From contig DAOPZY010000042.1 in assembly GCA_035353615.1 (NCBI GenBank), positions 1 to 24,705 on the forward strand: a stretch of DNA of 24,705 nt, in the 5' to 3' direction. Shown here piece by piece: positions 22,847 to 24,705 of the stretch. The stretch is from CAXXOK01 sp035353615 (GTDB lineage Bacteria; Bacillota; Clostridia; Christensenellales; Aristaeellaceae). The notes beneath the pieces were generated by a model. That model made no database searches. It had not been told where the DNA came from and saw only the letters and a list, made by a program, of their open reading frames with translations. Numbering within the stretch: position 1 is the first letter of the stretch; every line of letters begins with the position of its first letter. Position numbers and translations under genes: made by a program.

Positions 22847-23018
22847 GCAAGGACTTTGCAAGCATTGAAAGACTTTACCCTGAGCTTTACCGCTGTGGCA
22901 GGAGGCTACGATCCAGTAAGGGCATTGTCCTAAAACACTTTGCAGGTTATGGGGGTTTGAACCACCCACAGCCGACATCAAGCCAACGCGTGCCGACTGG
23001 GCGTCGCGTTACGCCTTT
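22847..23018. other. Gene-free stretch after the decarboxylase
   Basis: No gene, tRNA or clear terminator recognised. Together with the repeat copy and 22569-22728 it forms a 450-bp gap between the decarboxylase and the fusion gene. No convincing promoter for the fusion gene was found in it. A sequence with a T-loop look (GGTTCAAACC, minus strand near 22960) does not fold as a tRNA. Confidence 0.5.
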
Positions 23019-24437
23019 TCAGGTCAGGCTCGGGCATCCGGCGGGAAGCGTCTCATCCTCTGCAACGCAACGCAACCTGCCCTGCGCGTCCAGCCCAAAC
23101 AGGCGTTGCGGAGGGGTTTGCGCTAAAAGCGCCGCGATTTCAGGCGTTATCCGATCGCCTGCCGTGAGCCATGCAATCCCCGGCGGGTACGGCCCCACGC
23201 TTACCGCGCTCACACGCCCCGCCGTTTCCCCGGGCGGCAGCGCCTCCGCGCGCGCGAACGCGGCATCGCCTATCGGCATCGCACGGGTTGGCCAGGGGTT
23301 CGGTTGGCGCAAAACGGGTGACGGCTCCAAAGTTGAGCGTTCTTCATTGCCGGTTTCACGCGCTATGGCTTTCAGCGCCCTGAGCAACCGGCGCAGGCGG
23401 GTTTCCCCATCCAGCAGGGACAGGATGCACACCACATGCCCGTCATCCGCCATTTCCACATCCAACCCATGACGCGCAAGCGCCTGTTGCAGGCATTCGC
23501 CGCCCATGGGGGCGCGCAGCACCAGCCGAAGCCGGTCATACCGCAAGCCCTCCGGCGGCTCGGCCTGCCCGTCCCCAAACCCAAGCGCGGCGGCTTGCCT
23601 CCGAAAACGCTCCAGCGCCGTCAGCAGGCGCTCGCAAGCCGCCTGCCCGTGAACGTCCATCCAAGCGCGGGCGTCGTCCAGCGACATCATCCCCACAAAG
23701 CTGGGGCTGCTGGTTTGCACCATGCGCAAAATGCTTCGCAGGCGCTCCGCATCCACCCCCGGCATGGCATGCAGCCAAGCGCCGGGCGTAAGCGCGGGCA
23801 ACGTTTTGTGGGCCGATTGCACAAACAGGTCCGCGCCGCGCACGCCCGCGTTGCGCAAATCCGCGCGCCAGTTCAAATAGGCGCCGTGCGCTTCGTCGCA
23901 CAACAGCAAACGGCCCCGCGCGTGCGTTACCCGCGCGATGCCCGGCACATCGGCCTGCAAGCCGTAATAATCGCCGTTCACCGCAAACGCGGCGTAAGCG
24001 TCCGGGCGCGCGTCCAACACGGCGGCATAAGCTTCCGGCGTCGTATACACCCGCCCCTCCCGCGTAAAGGAAGGCTCCGCAAAAACCGGCGTAATCCCGG
24101 CGGTGGCGCAAAGGCTCAGGCTGCTGATGTGGGCGTTGCGCGGCAGCACAACCGCATCCCCGCGCCGGCAGGCATACAGGAGCATCGCCTGCACCCCGGC
24201 GGTGGAGCCTCCGTGCAGCATCAGCGTGGTCGCGCAGCCCGCGCTCGCGGCCATCAGCCGTTCCGCCTCGGCAATCGCCCCAGTAGGGCGGTACAGATCA
24301 TCCGTTGTAGGCAGCTCAGTGGTATCCAGCCGATAAGCGTCCACACGGCCAAACGGAGCGCGCCCCTGCGCCGCGGGCATGTGCAGCGATGTGCGCCGCG
24401 CCGTCGCGTTCAGCAGGTTTCGCATGGGCCTTGACAT
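23019..24437 (-). CDS. Orn/Lys/Arg decarboxylase-family PLP protein (YaaO-like)
   Basis: 472 residues of the fold-type I PLP family that includes lysine, ornithine and arginine decarboxylases. PLP Lys211 lies in QSAHKTLPALTPGAWLH, the ring-stacking/Asp motif is CDEAHGAYL (180-188), and TSSPSFVGMMSLDDAR is typical. Two normally conserved motifs differ: HMPAAQGRAPFG (19-30) where the family has HxPGHK, and RNAHIS (100-105) where it usually has RNCHKS. Activity on a basic amino acid is therefore uncertain. ATG 24437 has AAAGGAGG eight bases upstream. The position upstream of thymidylate kinase matches B. subtilis yaaO-tmk. Confidence 0.9.
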   Translation of the reverse strand: MSRPMRNLLNATARRTSLHMPAAQGRAPFGRVDAYRLDTTELPTTDDLYRPTGAIAEAERLMAASAGCATTLMLHGGSTAGVQAMLLYACRRGDAVVLPRNAHISSLSLCATAGITPVFAEPSFTREGRVYTTPEAYAAVLDARPDAYAAFAVNGDYYGLQADVPGIARVTHARGRLLLCDEAHGAYLNWRADLRNAGVRGADLFVQSAHKTLPALTPGAWLHAMPGVDAERLRSILRMVQTSSPSFVGMMSLDDARAWMDVHGQAACERLLTALERFRRQAAALGFGDGQAEPPEGLRYDRLRLVLRAPMGGECLQQALARHGLDVEMADDGHVVCILSLLDGETRLRRLLRALKAIARETGNEERSTLEPSPVLRQPNPWPTRAMPIGDAAFARAEALPPGETAGRVSAVSVGPYPPGIAWLTAGDRITPEIAALLAQTPPQRLFGLDAQGRLRCVAEDETLPAGCPSLT

Positions 24438-24482
24438 CCCGAGCGCCTCCTTTGGCAACCATCCATACCAATACGATACCCT

Positions 24483-24511
24483 AGCATAGCAAAAAAAACC
24501 GCAGGTTGCAA
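24483..24511 (-). promoter_or_regulatory. Promoter of the YaaO-like gene
   Basis: The minus strand reads TTGCAA (24511-24506), exactly 17 bp including a run of eight T, then TATGCT (24488-24483). It lies about 45 bp upstream of the start codon. Confidence 0.6.
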
Positions 24512-24705
24512 GTTAAACGCGCCAATGCCGGCTTTTCATGCAAAATTGCAGGCAGCCTAATACCGACAGGCAAAGCGGCCGGAATCCCAGCCCTAAATCA
24601 AGCCAGCCGGAAGCGCGATTGCTCCGCCGCAATCCAAGTGACTCCGCGAAGGGTAAGTTGTAAAATGAATTGCCGCCCCCCCGGGAAAAAAAGAGACCCA
24701 AACCC
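24512..24705. other. Window edge without a recognised gene
   Basis: A short minus-strand frame (24513-24701) exists but has no convincing ribosome binding site or family resemblance, and it overlaps the promoter region of the decarboxylase gene. Nothing else was identified. Confidence 0.4.

Noticed and set aside
22736..22981. Open frame of 81 codons on the minus strand
   Set aside because: It overlaps a repeat copy, its composition follows the repeat, and no ribosome binding site is convincing.
22930..22990. Possible tRNA, from a T-loop-like GGTTCAAACC on the minus strand
   Set aside because: No acceptor, D-arm or anticodon stems can be drawn around it.

Overview
The window looks like chromosome of a GC-rich member of the Clostridia (Bacillota). 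The support is gene order: a dNTPase gene, dnaG and rpoD, followed by trmK and a Nif3-like gene, and further on a YaaO-like decarboxylase next to a thymidylate kinase domain. Both neighbourhoods are conserved in Firmicutes. Most genes have AGGAGG-type ribosome binding sites, and three (rpoD, the P-type ATPase, and the HAD-thymidylate kinase fusion) probably start with TTG or GTG. No tRNA, rRNA, CRISPR array, transposase or phage gene was seen. A genus cannot be assigned from the sequence alone.

Layout. Positions 1-426 hold two tandem copies of a multi-hairpin repeat. A plus-strand block follows: dNTPase (531-1535), dnaG (1626-3356), rpoD (3521-4603), terminator and promoter, trmK (5070-6023), Nif3-like (6020-6793), zinc-ribbon coiled-coil protein (6864-7571), terminator, pyrimidine-nucleoside phosphorylase (7832-9163), a promoter with a roughly 310-nt structured leader, and a P2A-type cation ATPase (9761-12403). 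At 12430-13175 the strand switches, and the convergent junction is filled by four tandem copies of a second version of the repeat. Everything beyond is on the minus strand. Read in transcription order these genes are: YaaO-like decarboxylase (24437-23019); a HAD phosphatase-thymidylate kinase fusion (22568-21276) and mnmA (21273-20179); a branched-chain amino-acid type ABC transporter livK-livH-livMG-livF (19798-14913); then a raiA-type structured RNA, hpf, and a small membrane protein with an internal duplication (14541-13283).

How the genes work together. The left block is the replication/transcription initiation cluster (primase, primary sigma factor, dNTP hydrolysis) plus tRNA and metal-related housekeeping genes and nucleoside salvage. 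The right block couples dTMP phosphorylation with tRNA 2-thiouridylation, amino-acid uptake, and ribosome hibernation.

The least explained signal is the dispersed repeat. Each well-preserved unit is a run of short hairpins with 3-nt loops, and the stems differ between versions by paired, compensatory changes. All copies with a visible upstream gene lie just 3' of that gene and in its sense orientation (after the ATPase, livF, mnmA and the decarboxylase). Other points of interest are the ATPase leader with its triple palindrome, the raiA RNA, the HAD-Tmk and LivM-LivG fusions, a solute-binding protein without a lipobox, and a decarboxylase with altered family motifs.
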